A stretch of DNA of 64,000 nt from DAOMFM01 sp035429825 (GCA_044224215.1 JBGAKX010000006.1:8220-72219); one strand, 5' to 3'; shown: positions 1-9,470, counted from the stretch's first letter. The notes: generated from the letters alone by a model not told the origin. A program made the numbers and translations.

Positions 1-30
1 GCGCTGTACGAAATCGAGGTGACCGAGTAG
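1..30 (+). CDS. C-terminal tail of a gene entering from the left edge
   Basis: The first frame reads ALYEIEVTE followed by a TAG stop at 28-30, four bases before the start of the next gene. It is probably the last nine residues of an upstream member of the same operon. Nothing can be said about its function from this fragment, and it could also be a chance open frame. Confidence 0.4.
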   Translation, partial: ALYEIEVTE

Positions 31-34
31 CACC

Positions 35-1204
35 ATGCGCGTTCCGACCGTCAAGCTTGTCGACGAGTATGCAGGTCGCGCGGCGACGGGAGTGCTGCGA
101 CGGTTCACGACCGTGCATCCGCCGTCTCCGGTCGAGCGGATTCTGTGCATCAAGTTCTGGGGTCTCGGCTCGATCGTGCTTGCGTCCGGCGCGATTCGCT
201 CGATCAGGGCGGCGTTTCCGAACGCCCGTCTCGACATCCTCACCCTGGAGGCAAATGCGCAGGTCTGCGCGCATCTCGGCCTGTTCGATCGCGTCCACAC
301 GGTTCGCATCACGCGTTGGGACCGTTTTGCTCGCGATGCGGTAGCGGCCGTGCGCGCGCTCGCTGCAGATCGGTACGACACCGTCGTCGATCTCGAACTG
401 TTCGCGTACGTGTCGGCGCTCGCCGCGCTCGGCACGCGCGCGCCGCGGCGGCTCGGTTTCGCGAAAGGCGCCGCGCCGCTGTTCACGTCGACGGTTCCCT
501 TCGATTCGAACCGCCACGTGACCGCGAGCTTCAGAGCGCTTGCAGCGGAGCTGACCGGGAAGCCTTCAAACGATCCAGTCTCGCTCGATGTCGCTGCTGC
601 GGACGCGGAACGGGTGGCAAGCATTCTCGCTACCCACGGCGTCGGGCCCGAGTCGGTTGTCGTCGCGATGAACGTCAACGCGAGTGCGCTGGCGCGCGAA
701 CGACGGTGGCCGCGCGAACAGTTCGCCCGGATTGCGGCGCGGCTCTCAGCGACGTTTGGCGCACAGGTCGTGCTGATCGGATCGGCGGCGGAGCGCGACT
801 ACACGGATGGGCTGGTCCGCGAGCTCCCGCGCCCGGCGGCCGTTACGAATCTCGCGGGCCGGTTGACGTTCGGAGAGCTCGTCGCACTCGTCGCCCGGTC
901 GGTGGTGCTCGTGACGAACGACAGCGGCCCTCTCCATGTCGCGTCTGCGCTCGACGTGCCGACGATCGCACTCTTCGGGCCCGAGACCCCCGTACGCTAC
1001 GGTCCGCTCGCAACCGAACAACTCACCCTGTACGCCGGCCTTGCCTGCAGTCCGTGCATGAGCGTCGAGAATCGAAAGACGGTCAATTGCCGCTATGACG
1101 CGCTCTGCATGCGGTCGATCGGCGCCGATTCGGCGTGGGAGCGGATCGAGCCGTTCGTGCGGCGCGTGCTGGCGAAGGCGGACCGACAGGAGGCGATCGG
1201 ATGA
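35..1204 (+). CDS. glycosyltransferase family 9 (heptosyltransferase-like)
   Basis: This 389-residue protein resembles ADP-heptose:LPS heptosyltransferases of the GT9 family, cytoplasmic or membrane-associated enzymes that extend the LPS core. The N-terminal Rossmann half carries the family pattern ILCIKFWGLGSIVLASGAIR. The C-terminal half has VTNDSGPLHVASALDVPTIALFGP, the typical nucleotide-sugar binding segment with the conserved D-S-G-P-x-H. Length matches the family. Its stop overlaps the next start (ATGA), so it is likely translationally coupled to the two radical SAM genes that follow. The sugar and acceptor cannot be told from sequence; a role in a surface glycan is inferred. Confidence 0.85.
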   Translation: MRVPTVKLVDEYAGRAATGVLRRFTTVHPPSPVERILCIKFWGLGSIVLASGAIRSIRAAFPNARLDILTLEANAQVCAHLGLFDRVHTVRITRWDRFARDAVAAVRALAADRYDTVVDLELFAYVSALAALGTRAPRRLGFAKGAAPLFTSTVPFDSNRHVTASFRALAAELTGKPSNDPVSLDVAAADAERVASILATHGVGPESVVVAMNVNASALARERRWPREQFARIAARLSATFGAQVVLIGSAAERDYTDGLVRELPRPAAVTNLAGRLTFGELVALVARSVVLVTNDSGPLHVASALDVPTIALFGPETPVRYGPLATEQLTLYAGLACSPCMSVENRKTVNCRYDALCMRSIGADSAWERIEPFVRRVLAKADRQEAIG

Positions 1205-2583
1205 AGGCGCTCCTGCTCAATCCTCCGGGCCGTCGCATGTACCTGCGGGACTATTTCTGCAGCAAGGTGTCGCAGGCCGACTACGTGCACCCGCCGATCG
1301 ACCTCGTCGTGCAGAGCGGCTGGCTCGCCGGGCGGTTCGACGTGACCTTGTGCGACGCCATTGTGAACCGGCTGACGCCGGACGCGACCATCGAGCGGAT
1401 CCGCGATGCGCGACCGGACGCGATCCTCAGCCTGACGGGAGCGGTCTCGGTCGACGAGGACGGTCCGTTTCTCGCGCGTGTTCGCTCCGTGTTCGACGGA
1501 CCGATCGTCGCCATGGGGGATGTACTGCTCGAGCGGCCGGCGGAATGGCTCGACCGGTGGCAAGCGGTGGATGCGGTGGCGACGGACTTTTCGGGCGACT
1601 CGATTGCGCGATATCTGGCGGGTGAGCGCGGCGAACTCTCCGGAATTGCCTGGCGCGACGGAACGGGCCTCGTCGACCACACCTTCACGGCGCACGCGGC
1701 AGGCGAATACACGATCCCCGTGCCTCGCCACGAGCTGTTTCTCGCCGAGCGATACCGCTACGGGTTGTCCCGCGGTCGTCGGCTCGCATCCGTGCTCACG
1801 GATTACGGCTGTCCGTTCCGATGTTCGTTCTGCGTGATGCCGAGTCTTGGCTGGCGCTCGCGCGGCGTGGCGAACGTGCTCGAGGAGCTCGACGAACTGC
1901 AGCGGCTCGGCGCGCGCGAACTGTTCTTTCTCGACCAGACGTTTGGCCTTCCGCGCAGACGCGCACTCGACCTCCTCGAGGCAATGGCTCGACGCGACTA
2001 TGCGTTTGGATGGGTTGCGTTCGTCCGGGCGGACGCGTCGGACGACGACCTGCTTGCCGCCATGCGGCGCGCGGGCTGCCACACGGTGATCTTCGGCGTC
2101 GAGTCCGGCGACGACGCGGCGCTCGCCGAGATGGACAAGGACCTGTCGACCGACGAGCTCCGCGAGGCGTTCCCACGCGCGCGGCGCGCGGGCCTGCGCG
2201 CCGCGGCCACGATACTTCTCGGATTGCCAGAAGACACGGCGCCGCGCTTCGACCGCACGATGCGGCTCGTGCGCGACCTCGATCCGGATTTTCTGTCGGT
2301 GAATGTCGCTGTCCCGCGCAACGGCACGCCGCTCCGCGCCGCCGCGCTTGCCGAAGGTCTCGCGTCGGCCGATGCGCGAATGGATCAGTCGGGCTCGTCG
2401 ATCTCGATCAAGCCGCGCGCGCTCGAGCGTTCCGATGTGGCCGCGATGCGCGACCGCGCCGTACGCGAGTTCTATGTGCGACCCGGCTATCTGTTGAGGC
2501 GGGCTGCCGGCGTGCGCTCGCTCGACGAGCTCGCGCTGCTTGCCTCCAACGCATTCCGCCTCCTGCGTCCCTACCAGTCATGA
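1201..2583 (+). CDS. B12-binding-type radical SAM protein
   Basis: The start is ATG at 1201, supported by AGGAGG at 1188-1193 and by a 4-bp overlap with the preceding gene; an open frame continues further upstream but has no such support. The protein has 460 residues. The N-terminal ~190 residues look like a degenerate cobalamin-binding domain (it opens MKALLLNPPG). The radical SAM core follows, with Cys204, Cys208 and Cys211 (CPFRCSFC) to bind the 4Fe-4S cluster, then the FLDQTFG and GVESGDD segments. Members methylate unactivated carbons or rearrange lipids and cofactors; the substrate here is unknown. It overlaps the next, related gene by 4 bp. Confidence 0.85.
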   Translation: MKALLLNPPGRRMYLRDYFCSKVSQADYVHPPIDLVVQSGWLAGRFDVTLCDAIVNRLTPDATIERIRDARPDAILSLTGAVSVDEDGPFLARVRSVFDGPIVAMGDVLLERPAEWLDRWQAVDAVATDFSGDSIARYLAGERGELSGIAWRDGTGLVDHTFTAHAAGEYTIPVPRHELFLAERYRYGLSRGRRLASVLTDYGCPFRCSFCVMPSLGWRSRGVANVLEELDELQRLGARELFFLDQTFGLPRRRALDLLEAMARRDYAFGWVAFVRADASDDDLLAAMRRAGCHTVIFGVESGDDAALAEMDKDLSTDELREAFPRARRAGLRAAATILLGLPEDTAPRFDRTMRLVRDLDPDFLSVNVAVPRNGTPLRAAALAEGLASADARMDQSGSSISIKPRALERSDVAAMRDRAVREFYVRPGYLLRRAAGVRSLDELALLASNAFRLLRPYQS

Positions 2584-4052
2584 CACGCGTCGTTCTGTTC
2601 AATCCGCGCAGCGCGCAATGGAAGCACCGGCTTCCCATGTCATTGCTCTCGATTGGCGCGCTGATCGAGGGGCGTCACGACTACACGATCATCGACGGCA
2701 ATCTCGAGGCCGATCCGGAAGGTGCGCTCGAGCGGGAGATCTCCGAGCACGGTGCGACAGTCCTCGGCGTCACCGTCATGCCCGGACCCCAGCTGCGCAC
2801 CGCGATTCCGATCACGAAGCGTCTCAAGCAGAAGCACCCGCACGTTACCACCGTGTGGGGCGGTTATTTTCCGTCGCTTCATACCGAGACGGTGCTGCGC
2901 AGCGGCTTCGTCGACATCGCCGTCGTCGGCCAGGGCGACTCGACGTTCAGCGAACTGCTGGACGCCGACCTCGACCCCGACAGCATCGCGGGACTCGCGT
3001 ATCCTCGAAATGGCGGGGTCGTCCGCACGCCGCCCCGGCCGCTGCGCGATCCGAACACACTGCCTCGCTGGCCGTACCATCGCGTGGACATGCCGCGCTA
3101 CCTCGGTCCGTCGTACCTCGGAAGCCGAACGACGTCGTTTCACTCGAGCATCGGATGCCCGTTTCTCTGCAGCTTCTGCGCCGTGGCGGGCGTCTTCACG
3201 GGCCGATGGCTGGCGGTCGACGCGGAACCGCTCGCGGACGAGATGCTGCGCCTCAAGTCCGAGTACGGCATCGACGCGGTGCAGTTCATCGACAGCAACT
3301 TTTTTGTTGCCGAGAAGCGCGCGCGCCGCTTTTCGGAACTGATGCGCGGCTCGGGCATCGCGTGGTGGGGCGAGGCGCGCCCCGACACGCTGATGAAGTT
3401 CGACGACGCGACACTTCAGGCCATGGCCGACAGCCGCTGCCGGATGATCTTCTTCGGCGCCGAAACCGGCTCCGACATCGCGCTCGAGCTGATGGACAAG
3501 GGCGGCACGCAGACTGGATCGACGGTGCTCGAGCTGTGCGCGCGATCCAGAAAGTTCGGGATCATCCCGGAGCTCTCGTTCGTGTTTGGGCTCCCGTCGG
3601 ACGACGTTGCGGGCGACGTCGAGCGCGACATCCGGTTCATCCGCGAGTGCAAGCGGATCAATCCGGACGCCGAGATCGTCTTTTATGTCTACTCGCCCGT
3701 TCACTTCGAGAACACCGCATTGCAGCGCGAGGCTGCGCGATTCGGGTTCCGCTTTCCCGAACGGCTCGAGGACTGGCTGCTGCCCGAGTGGCAGGAGTTC
3801 GACATGCGACGCAACGCGGTGACACCCTGGATCACGGACGACATCGTTCGTCGCATTCGCGAATTCGAGCTCGTGCTCAACTCGAAATTCCCGACGATCT
3901 CGGATCTCAGGCTGACGCCCGGCCGGCGACGCGTGTTGAAGTCGCTCGGCGCGTGGCGCTACCGGTACGGGCTGTACCGGCGACCGTACGAGCTCAGGCT
4001 TGTGGCGAACCGTCTTTTCAAGTATCGCCGACCCGAGGTGGAAGGGTTTTGA
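2580..4052 (+). CDS. B12-binding radical SAM protein (second copy)
   Basis: This 490-residue protein starts at ATG 2580, inside the stop of the previous gene (ATGA). The N-terminal cobalamin-binding-like domain (MTRVVLFNPR, later VTTVWGGYFPSL) is better preserved than in its neighbour. The radical SAM cluster residues are Cys193, Cys197 and Cys200 (CPFLCSFC), and FFGAETGSD is the SAM-contact segment. Adjacent paralogous radical SAM genes with a glycosyltransferase suggest a surface-lipid or glycan-modifying pathway, which is inference only. The open frame extends to 1821, but that part is antisense-like filler across the neighbour. Confidence 0.87.
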   Translation: MTRVVLFNPRSAQWKHRLPMSLLSIGALIEGRHDYTIIDGNLEADPEGALEREISEHGATVLGVTVMPGPQLRTAIPITKRLKQKHPHVTTVWGGYFPSLHTETVLRSGFVDIAVVGQGDSTFSELLDADLDPDSIAGLAYPRNGGVVRTPPRPLRDPNTLPRWPYHRVDMPRYLGPSYLGSRTTSFHSSIGCPFLCSFCAVAGVFTGRWLAVDAEPLADEMLRLKSEYGIDAVQFIDSNFFVAEKRARRFSELMRGSGIAWWGEARPDTLMKFDDATLQAMADSRCRMIFFGAETGSDIALELMDKGGTQTGSTVLELCARSRKFGIIPELSFVFGLPSDDVAGDVERDIRFIRECKRINPDAEIVFYVYSPVHFENTALQREAARFGFRFPERLEDWLLPEWQEFDMRRNAVTPWITDDIVRRIREFELVLNSKFPTISDLRLTPGRRRVLKSLGAWRYRYGLYRRPYELRLVANRLFKYRRPEVEGF

Positions 4053-4086
4053 ACTGCCCGTCGCCTGCCGTAGGATGACCGCCTGA

Positions 4087-4410
4087 ATGGCACACGCGAA
4101 CGACGCTCACGATACAACGGCGCGGCGATCAAGGTGGATCTGGTTCTCCGACTGGCCGCCCATCGTCAAGCTGCTGCCTCCGCTGGCAATTCTGGTGCTC
4201 AACGCGTCCCGGCTGGCACGTAGGGTCCCGACGATGCGCGTGGTCCTCGTCGGCGTGGCGGTGGCATTCCTGATATGGATCGGCTGCGATGTGTTCGTGA
4301 ACTTCCTGCGAAGGCGTTCGACCACCGCGACTGCTGGCAAGTTCGGATTCCTCGAACTGCTCGCCGTGATGCTGCTCGTCGGCATGTCGATCGGCCTTCT
4401 GTACCACTGA
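4087..4410 (+). CDS. small membrane protein of unknown function
   Basis: A 107-residue protein with three hydrophobic stretches, at about 27-42 (IVKLLPPLAILVLNA), 50-72 (MRVVLVGVAVAFLIWIG) and 88-106 (FLELLAVMLLVGMSIGLLY). It is probably an inner-membrane protein. No family is recognised. TAGGAT at 4071-4076 lies 10 nt before the ATG, so it may be transcribed on its own with a very short leader. It sits between the radical SAM genes and the broken methyltransferase. Confidence 0.6.
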   Translation: MAHANDAHDTTARRSRWIWFSDWPPIVKLLPPLAILVLNASRLARRVPTMRVVLVGVAVAFLIWIGCDVFVNFLRRRSTTATAGKFGFLELLAVMLLVGMSIGLLYH

Positions 4411-4423
4411 GGCCGGGCGGCGC

Positions 4424-5127
4424 ATGGTGAAGCAGCTCGCACGGCGTGTTCTGCACACGGCCGTCTACTACCTCCTGATCCGGCGGACCCGCGGACGGGT
4501 CGTTCGAACGCGTGCAGCGCGACTCGATCTCGTCGTGCCGCCCGGTGTGTTTCATCCGCGATGGTTCCTGTCGAGTGAAATGCTTGCGCGCTACGTCTCG
4601 CGGATGGATCTGGCGGGAAAGCGCGTGGTGGACGTCGGGACCGGTACTGGAATTCTGGCGATATAGCGGCGGCGCGGGCGGGCGCGCGTTTTGTCGCGGC
4701 TGTGGATATCAATCCGGACGCCGCGGCGGCTGCGGCTGCGAATGCACGAGCAGCAGGATACGGCGAGGGCGTCGCGCCGATGTGCGGCGACCTGCTCGGC
4801 GCGGTGTCGCCCACGGCGGTGTTCGACGTGGCGCTGTCGAATCCGCCGTTCTTTGCGGGCGAACCCGTCGACGTCGCGGATCGCGCGTGGCACGCGGGAC
4901 CGGCGTACCGCGACATTGCGCCGATGTTCGAGCAGTTGGCCGAGCGGATCGTGCCCGAAGGTCGCGTGTACGTCGTGTTGTCAACCGACGCGGATCTGGC
5001 GACGCTCACGGCGATGATGGAGCGGGCGGGGTTTGGGCACCGCGTGGTTCAGGAACGGCGGTTGTGGTTTGAGACGCTCGTGATCTACGAGTTGACGCGT
5101 GAGGTCAATGCAGAGCCGATCGCGTGA
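4424..5127 (+). pseudogene. class I SAM methyltransferase, frameshifted
   Basis: The first part (start 4424) runs through VVDVGTGTGILAI, the SAM-binding motif I, and stops at TAG 4664-4666. The continuation in the frame shifted by two bases resumes at once with AAARAGARFVAAVDINPDAA and goes on to 5127, including the NPPF catalytic tetrapeptide (SNPPFF) seen in HemK/RsmC/TrmN-like N-methyltransferases. Removing two bases from the ATATAG at 4661-4666 restores one ~234-residue protein. The gene is therefore broken by a 2-nt insertion, or the sequence is wrong there. The stop codon of the second part lies in the loop of a REP-like palindrome. Confidence 0.8.
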
Positions 5128-5137
5128 GCGATCGGGG
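5110..5137 (+). repeat. REP-like palindrome, copy 1
   Basis: The head GCAGAG (5110-5115) is followed by an 8-bp perfect stem, CCGATCGC at 5116-5123 pairing with 5128-5135, around the loop GTGA. The loop contains the TGA stop of the methyltransferase frame. The element reappears inverted at 5168-5195 with a compensated base-pair change. Confidence 0.7.
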
Positions 5138-5167
5138 GAGCCTGACGGTGCGCGCGCCGTTCGGTTA

Positions 5168-5230
5168 CCCCGATCCCTGACGGGATCGGCTCTGCGTCGA
5201 ATGCAGTACCGATCGCAGTAGCGATCGGTT
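5168..5230. repeat. head-to-head pair of REP-like palindromes (REPIN-like)
   Basis: One copy lies on the minus strand (stem 5170-5177 with 5182-5189, loop TGAC, head complement 5190-5195). A second lies on the plus strand (head GCAGTA 5203-5208, stem CCGATCGC 5209-5216 with 5221-5228, loop AGTA). The heads face each other across 7 bp. The minus copy differs from copy 1 by a swapped base pair in the stem (GC to CG on both sides), so the hairpin is kept. The pair sits between convergent genes and may also act as a bidirectional terminator for the methyltransferase and frr. Confidence 0.7.
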
Positions 5231-5262
5231 CCGTGGCGCGACTTTCCTGGGCTCGGCCGAAG

Positions 5263-5823
5263 CTACACGTGCATCACTTCCGCTTCGCGCTGCTTGGCCA
5301 GGTCGTTCAGCTTCTCGATGTGCGCATCGGTCAACTTCTGCACGTCCGCGAGCGCACCCCGCTCCTCGTCCTCGGACACCAGCTTGTCCTTCAGCATCTG
5401 CTTCAACTTGTCGTTCGTTTCGCGCCGGATGTTGCGGATCGCCGTACGGTGATCCTCGGCGATCTCGTGAACGACCTTCGTGTACTGCTTGCGCCGTTCC
5501 TCGGTCAGCGGCGGGATCGGAATGCGCACCATCTTCCCGTCGTTCGACGGATTCAGGTTCAGGTCTCCGGTCAGGATCGCCTTCTCGATCGCCTTGATGA
5601 CCGACGGATCCCACGGCTGCACCGTGAGCATCGAAGGCTCCGGCGCGCTGATCTGCGCAACCTGCGACAGGGGCGTCATCGTCCCGTAATAATCGACCAT
5701 GATGCCGTCCAGGAGATGGACCGAGGCCCGGCCGGTGCGGATATGCGAGAACTTGCGACGCGCGTCCTCGACGGTGACCTGCATGTGTTTCTCGGTCTCG
5801 GCCTTCAGCTGCTTCACATCCAT
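5263..5823 (-). CDS. frr: ribosome recycling factor
   Basis: This 186-residue protein, the usual length, dissociates post-termination ribosomes together with EF-G. Recognisable segments are RTGRASVHLLDGIMVDYYG near the N-terminus, ISAPEPSMLTVQPWD in the middle and the helix TEERRKQYTKVVHEIAEDHR. It is the last gene of a pyrH-frr unit, with 13 bp between them. Confidence 0.97.
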   Translation of the reverse strand: MDVKQLKAETEKHMQVTVEDARRKFSHIRTGRASVHLLDGIMVDYYGTMTPLSQVAQISAPEPSMLTVQPWDPSVIKAIEKAILTGDLNLNPSNDGKMVRIPIPPLTEERRKQYTKVVHEIAEDHRTAIRNIRRETNDKLKQMLKDKLVSEDEERGALADVQKLTDAHIEKLNDLAKQREAEVMHV

Positions 5824-5836
5824 TTGCGTCGTCTCC

Positions 5837-6598
5837 CTATGAATGTTTGAGGGCGTCCACGCGCGACCCGATGCGGTCGCCCTTGATGACTCTCAGGATA
5901 TTGCCCCGCGTGCGCAAGTTGAACACGACGATCGGCAGTGCGTTGTCACGGCTGAGCGAGATCGCGGACGCATCCATTACCTTCAGGCTGCGCGTGAGGA
6001 CGTCATCGTACGACACGTGCTCCAGAAACTTCGCCGTCGGGTCCGTCACCGGATCCGCCGTGTAGATTCCCTCGACCTTTGTCGCCTTCAGGATCGCGTC
6101 GGCGCTGATTTCGAGCGCCCTCAGCACCGCTGCCGAATCGGTCGTGAAATACGGATTTCCCGTTCCGGCCGCGAAGATCACCACCCGGTGCTTCTCGAGG
6201 TGACGAATCGCGCGCCTCAGGATGAACGGCTCGGCAATCGCGCGCATCTCGATCGCCGTCTGAACACGCGTCGGAACGCCGATCTTCTCGAGGCCGTCCT
6301 GCAACGCCACCGAGTTCATCACGGTCGCGAGCATTCCCATGTAGTCGGCCGCCGACCGGTCGAGCCCCTGCGCGCTCACCGCGATGCCGCGGAAGATGTT
6401 CCCGCCGCCGACAACGATCGCGATTTCGACTCCGAGATCGTGAGCCTGCTTGATCTCCCCCGCGATCTCCTTGATGACGGCGGGGTCGATGCCGAACTTG
6501 CTTTCACCCATCAGGGCTTCGCCGCTCAGCTTCAGCAACACCCTCTTGTAGGCCGGTCCGCCATCAGGTGAATCCGTGATGCTGCTCAACTCTTCCAC
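5837..6598 (-). CDS. pyrH: UMP kinase
   Basis: A 253-residue hexameric amino-acid-kinase-fold enzyme that phosphorylates UMP to UDP. It shows YKRVLLKLSGEALMG (phosphate-binding loop), VVGGGNIFRG and the C-terminal VVFNLRTRGNILRVIKGDRIGSRV segment (cut here only by description). About 16 residues precede the conserved YKRVLLK start, so the true start may be slightly downstream. An intrinsic terminator separates it from tsf, so pyrH-frr probably has its own promoter. Confidence 0.96.
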   Translation of the reverse strand: MEELSSITDSPDGGPAYKRVLLKLSGEALMGESKFGIDPAVIKEIAGEIKQAHDLGVEIAIVVGGGNIFRGIAVSAQGLDRSAADYMGMLATVMNSVALQDGLEKIGVPTRVQTAIEMRAIAEPFILRRAIRHLEKHRVVIFAAGTGNPYFTTDSAAVLRALEISADAILKATKVEGIYTADPVTDPTAKFLEHVSYDDVLTRSLKVMDASAISLSRDNALPIVVFNLRTRGNILRVIKGDRIGSRVDALKHS

Positions 6599-6624
6599 CT
6601 CGCTCGGGTTCGGAGTGCCGGGTC

Positions 6625-6652
6625 AAAAAACAGAGGCCCCTTTCGGGGCCTC
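6625..6652 (-). terminator. intrinsic terminator after tsf
   Basis: Read on the minus strand, an 8-bp perfect stem (6645-6652 with 6633-6640, GAGGCCCC/GGGGCCTC) closes a 4-nt loop and is followed directly by CTG and six T residues (6625-6630). It begins 8 bp after the tsf stop. This is the clearest Rho-independent terminator in the window and ends the ribosomal-protein/tsf transcript. Confidence 0.9.
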
Positions 6653-6660
6653 GTTTCTCG

Positions 6661-7326
6661 CTACTGCTTCACCATCTCGGCGACTTCACTTGCAAAGTCG
6701 GCTTCCTTCTTCTCGATTCCCTCGCCGAGCTTGTACCGGGCGAATCGGCGAATCGCGATCTTCTCGCCCGTCTTGCCCGTCAGCGTCTTGACGAGGTCGC
6801 CGACGGTCGTCGACTGCTCCTTCACAAACGGCTGGTCGAGCAGACACGACGCTTCGTAGAACTTTCCGAGCCGCCCCTCGACGATGTTGTTCAGCACGTC
6901 GGCCGGCTTGCTTCCCATCTTGGGATCGTTCTTCAGCCGCTCGAGCTCGATCTCGCGCTCCTTGGCCAGTGCGTCCGCGGGAACCTCGTCACGCGACACG
7001 TACGTGGGATCCATCGCCGCGATGTGCATTGCGATGTCCTTGACGAACGTCTGGAACTCGTCGCCGCGCGCCACAAAGTCGGTCTCGCAATTCACTTCCA
7101 CGAGAACGCCGACCTTGCCACCCATGTGGATGTAGCTGCCGACGGCGCCTTCCGCCGCGACGCGTCCGGCCTTCTTCTCGGCGCTCGCGACACCGCGCTT
7201 GCGCAGAATCTCGATCGCCTTCTCCTCGTTGCCCTCGGCCTCGGTGAGCGCCTTCTTGCACTCCATCATTCCGGCTCCGGTCTTCTCGCGGAGCTCCTTG
7301 ACCGCATTCGCTGTAATGTCTGCCAT
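6661..7326 (-). CDS. tsf: translation elongation factor Ts
   Basis: This 221-residue nucleotide exchange factor for EF-Tu is of the short type found in many phyla. The UBA-like N-terminal domain reads VKELREKTGAGMMECKKAL, and the core holds EVNCETDFVAR with the Thr-Asp-Phe that reaches into EF-Tu. It lies downstream of rpsB, the classical order, with a structured 84-bp gap, and is followed by an intrinsic terminator. Confidence 0.97.
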   Translation of the reverse strand: MADITANAVKELREKTGAGMMECKKALTEAEGNEEKAIEILRKRGVASAEKKAGRVAAEGAVGSYIHMGGKVGVLVEVNCETDFVARGDEFQTFVKDIAMHIAAMDPTYVSRDEVPADALAKEREIELERLKNDPKMGSKPADVLNNIVEGRLGKFYEASCLLDQPFVKEQSTTVGDLVKTLTGKTGEKIAIRRFARYKLGEGIEKKEADFASEVAEMVKQ

Positions 7327-7352
7327 GACCTCTCTCGTTCCTCACCGACACA

Positions 7353-7382
7353 GCGCGCGGACCACCGGGGTCCACGCGCGCG
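7353..7382 (-). other. hairpin in the rpsB-tsf gap
   Basis: An inverted repeat of about 12 bp with one bulge (GCGCGCG and GGACC on one side, GGTCC and CGCGCGC on the other) lies between the rpsB stop and the tsf start. No T tract follows, so it is more likely an attenuator or mRNA-stability element than a full terminator. Confidence 0.5.
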
Positions 7383-7410
7383 TCATTGACTGTTCCGACG
7401 GTTACGAATC

Positions 7411-8385
<975 letters not shown>

Positions 8386-8484
8386 AACAAAACTCCTTGG
8401 GTGAATCGGTTGATGTGCTCGCCTCTCTCATCGGGCTCCCCGCAGGGTCCCACCAATTCGAGCGAGGCAATGGATTTGGGTTCA

Positions 8485-8542
8485 AGGCCCGGTCCCTGCA
8501 GTCGACCCGGCGAATGCCGGAGCGACCGCACGGACCGGGCCT
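8485..8542 (-). promoter_or_regulatory. structured leader between rpsI and rpsB
   Basis: A perfect 11-bp stem (8485-8495 with 8532-8542) encloses a smaller CCGGC/GCCGG hairpin. It starts 13 bp after the rpsI stop and lies 100 bp before rpsB. No T run follows on the minus strand. It may be a processing or attenuation site, or an S2 autoregulatory leader; the sequence alone does not decide. Confidence 0.5.
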
Positions 8543-8555
8543 CGAATCCAGAAAA

Positions 8556-8951
8556 CTAGCGCTTCGAGAACTGGAAGCGGCCGCGTGCGCCCTTCTGACC
8601 GTACTTCTTGCGCTCCTTCTGACGAGGGTCGCGCGTGACGAAGCCGGCACGCTTGAGGCGCGTGCGAAGGTCGCTGTTGAACTCCATCAGCGCTCGCGTG
8701 ATGCCGTGACGCACGGCGCCGGCCTGTCCCGCAACGCCGCCGCCAACGACATTGACGATGATGTCAAAGCGGTTGGCGGTCTCGGTCAACTGAAGCGGCT
8801 GACGAATGACCATCCGAAGCGTCTCGTTCGGGAAGTAGTCCTCGAACGCCCGCTTGTTGATCTTGATCTCACCAGTGCCCGGTCGAAGGTAGACGCGCGC
8901 CGTCGCATTCTTGCGGCGTCCAGTTCCGTTGTACTGCATATCGGTACTCAC
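8556..8951 (-). CDS. rpsI: 30S ribosomal protein S9
   Basis: A 131-residue protein with the typical NGTGRRKNATARVYLRPG opening, GGGVAGQAGAVRHGITRAL in the middle and the basic C-terminus ending QFSKR that reaches the P-site tRNA. It follows rplM by 16 bp, the universal L13-S9 pair. Confidence 0.97.
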   Translation of the reverse strand: MSTDMQYNGTGRRKNATARVYLRPGTGEIKINKRAFEDYFPNETLRMVIRQPLQLTETANRFDIIVNVVGGGVAGQAGAVRHGITRALMEFNSDLRTRLKRAGFVTRDPRQKERKKYGQKGARGRFQFSKR

Positions 8952-8967
8952 GAATCAGATCTCTCCT

Positions 8968-9399
8968 CTACTCCATGGGAACGGGCTTCTGGGCCTCGTG
9001 CGGGTGGTTCGGCCCGACGTAGACCTTCAGCTTCTTGGCCATCGCGCGGCCGATCTTGTTCTTGGGCAGCATGCCCTTGATCGCGATTTCGAGAACCCGC
9101 TCGGGGTGGCGCTCCATCTGATCCCTTGCCGAGATCTCCTTCAGACCGCCCGGGTAACCCGTGTGGTGGCGGTACATCTTGTCCTGGAGCTTGTTGCCTT
9201 TGAAGACCACCTTCTCGGCATTCACGATCACGACGTGATCGCCCATGTCGATGTAGGGGGTGAAGGTCGGCTTGTGCTTGCCGCGGAGAACCGAAGCCAC
9301 GCGCGTCGCCAATCGACCCACCGTCTGACCAGTGGCATCAACGACAAACCAGTTGCGCTGTGCCTCGAGATTTACTCCACTTGGAACGTACGTGCTCAT
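8968..9399 (-). CDS. rplM: 50S ribosomal protein L13
   Basis: This 143-residue protein contains WFVVDATGQTVGRLATRVA, YIDMGDHVVIVNAEKV and GMLPKNKIGRAMAKKLKVY, all L13 hallmarks. It is the first gene of rplM-rpsI-rpsB-tsf, behind a strong sigma70-type promoter. Confidence 0.97.
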   Translation of the reverse strand: MSTYVPSGVNLEAQRNWFVVDATGQTVGRLATRVASVLRGKHKPTFTPYIDMGDHVVIVNAEKVVFKGNKLQDKMYRHHTGYPGGLKEISARDQMERHPERVLEIAIKGMLPKNKIGRAMAKKLKVYVGPNHPHEAQKPVPME

Positions 9400-9441
9400 A
9401 CTTCAAATCTCCGCCGTAAACTATGAAAAACGCAAGCGGGT

Positions 9442-9470
9442 AAAATACGCCCCGGGGTTACCGGTGTCAA
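9442..9470 (-). promoter_or_regulatory. sigma70 promoter of rplM-rpsI
   Basis: On the minus strand a perfect -35 TTGACA (9465-9470) and a -10 TATTTT (9442-9447) are separated by exactly 17 bp. Transcription would start near 9435, giving a leader of about 36 nt before the rplM ATG. Confidence 0.8.
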
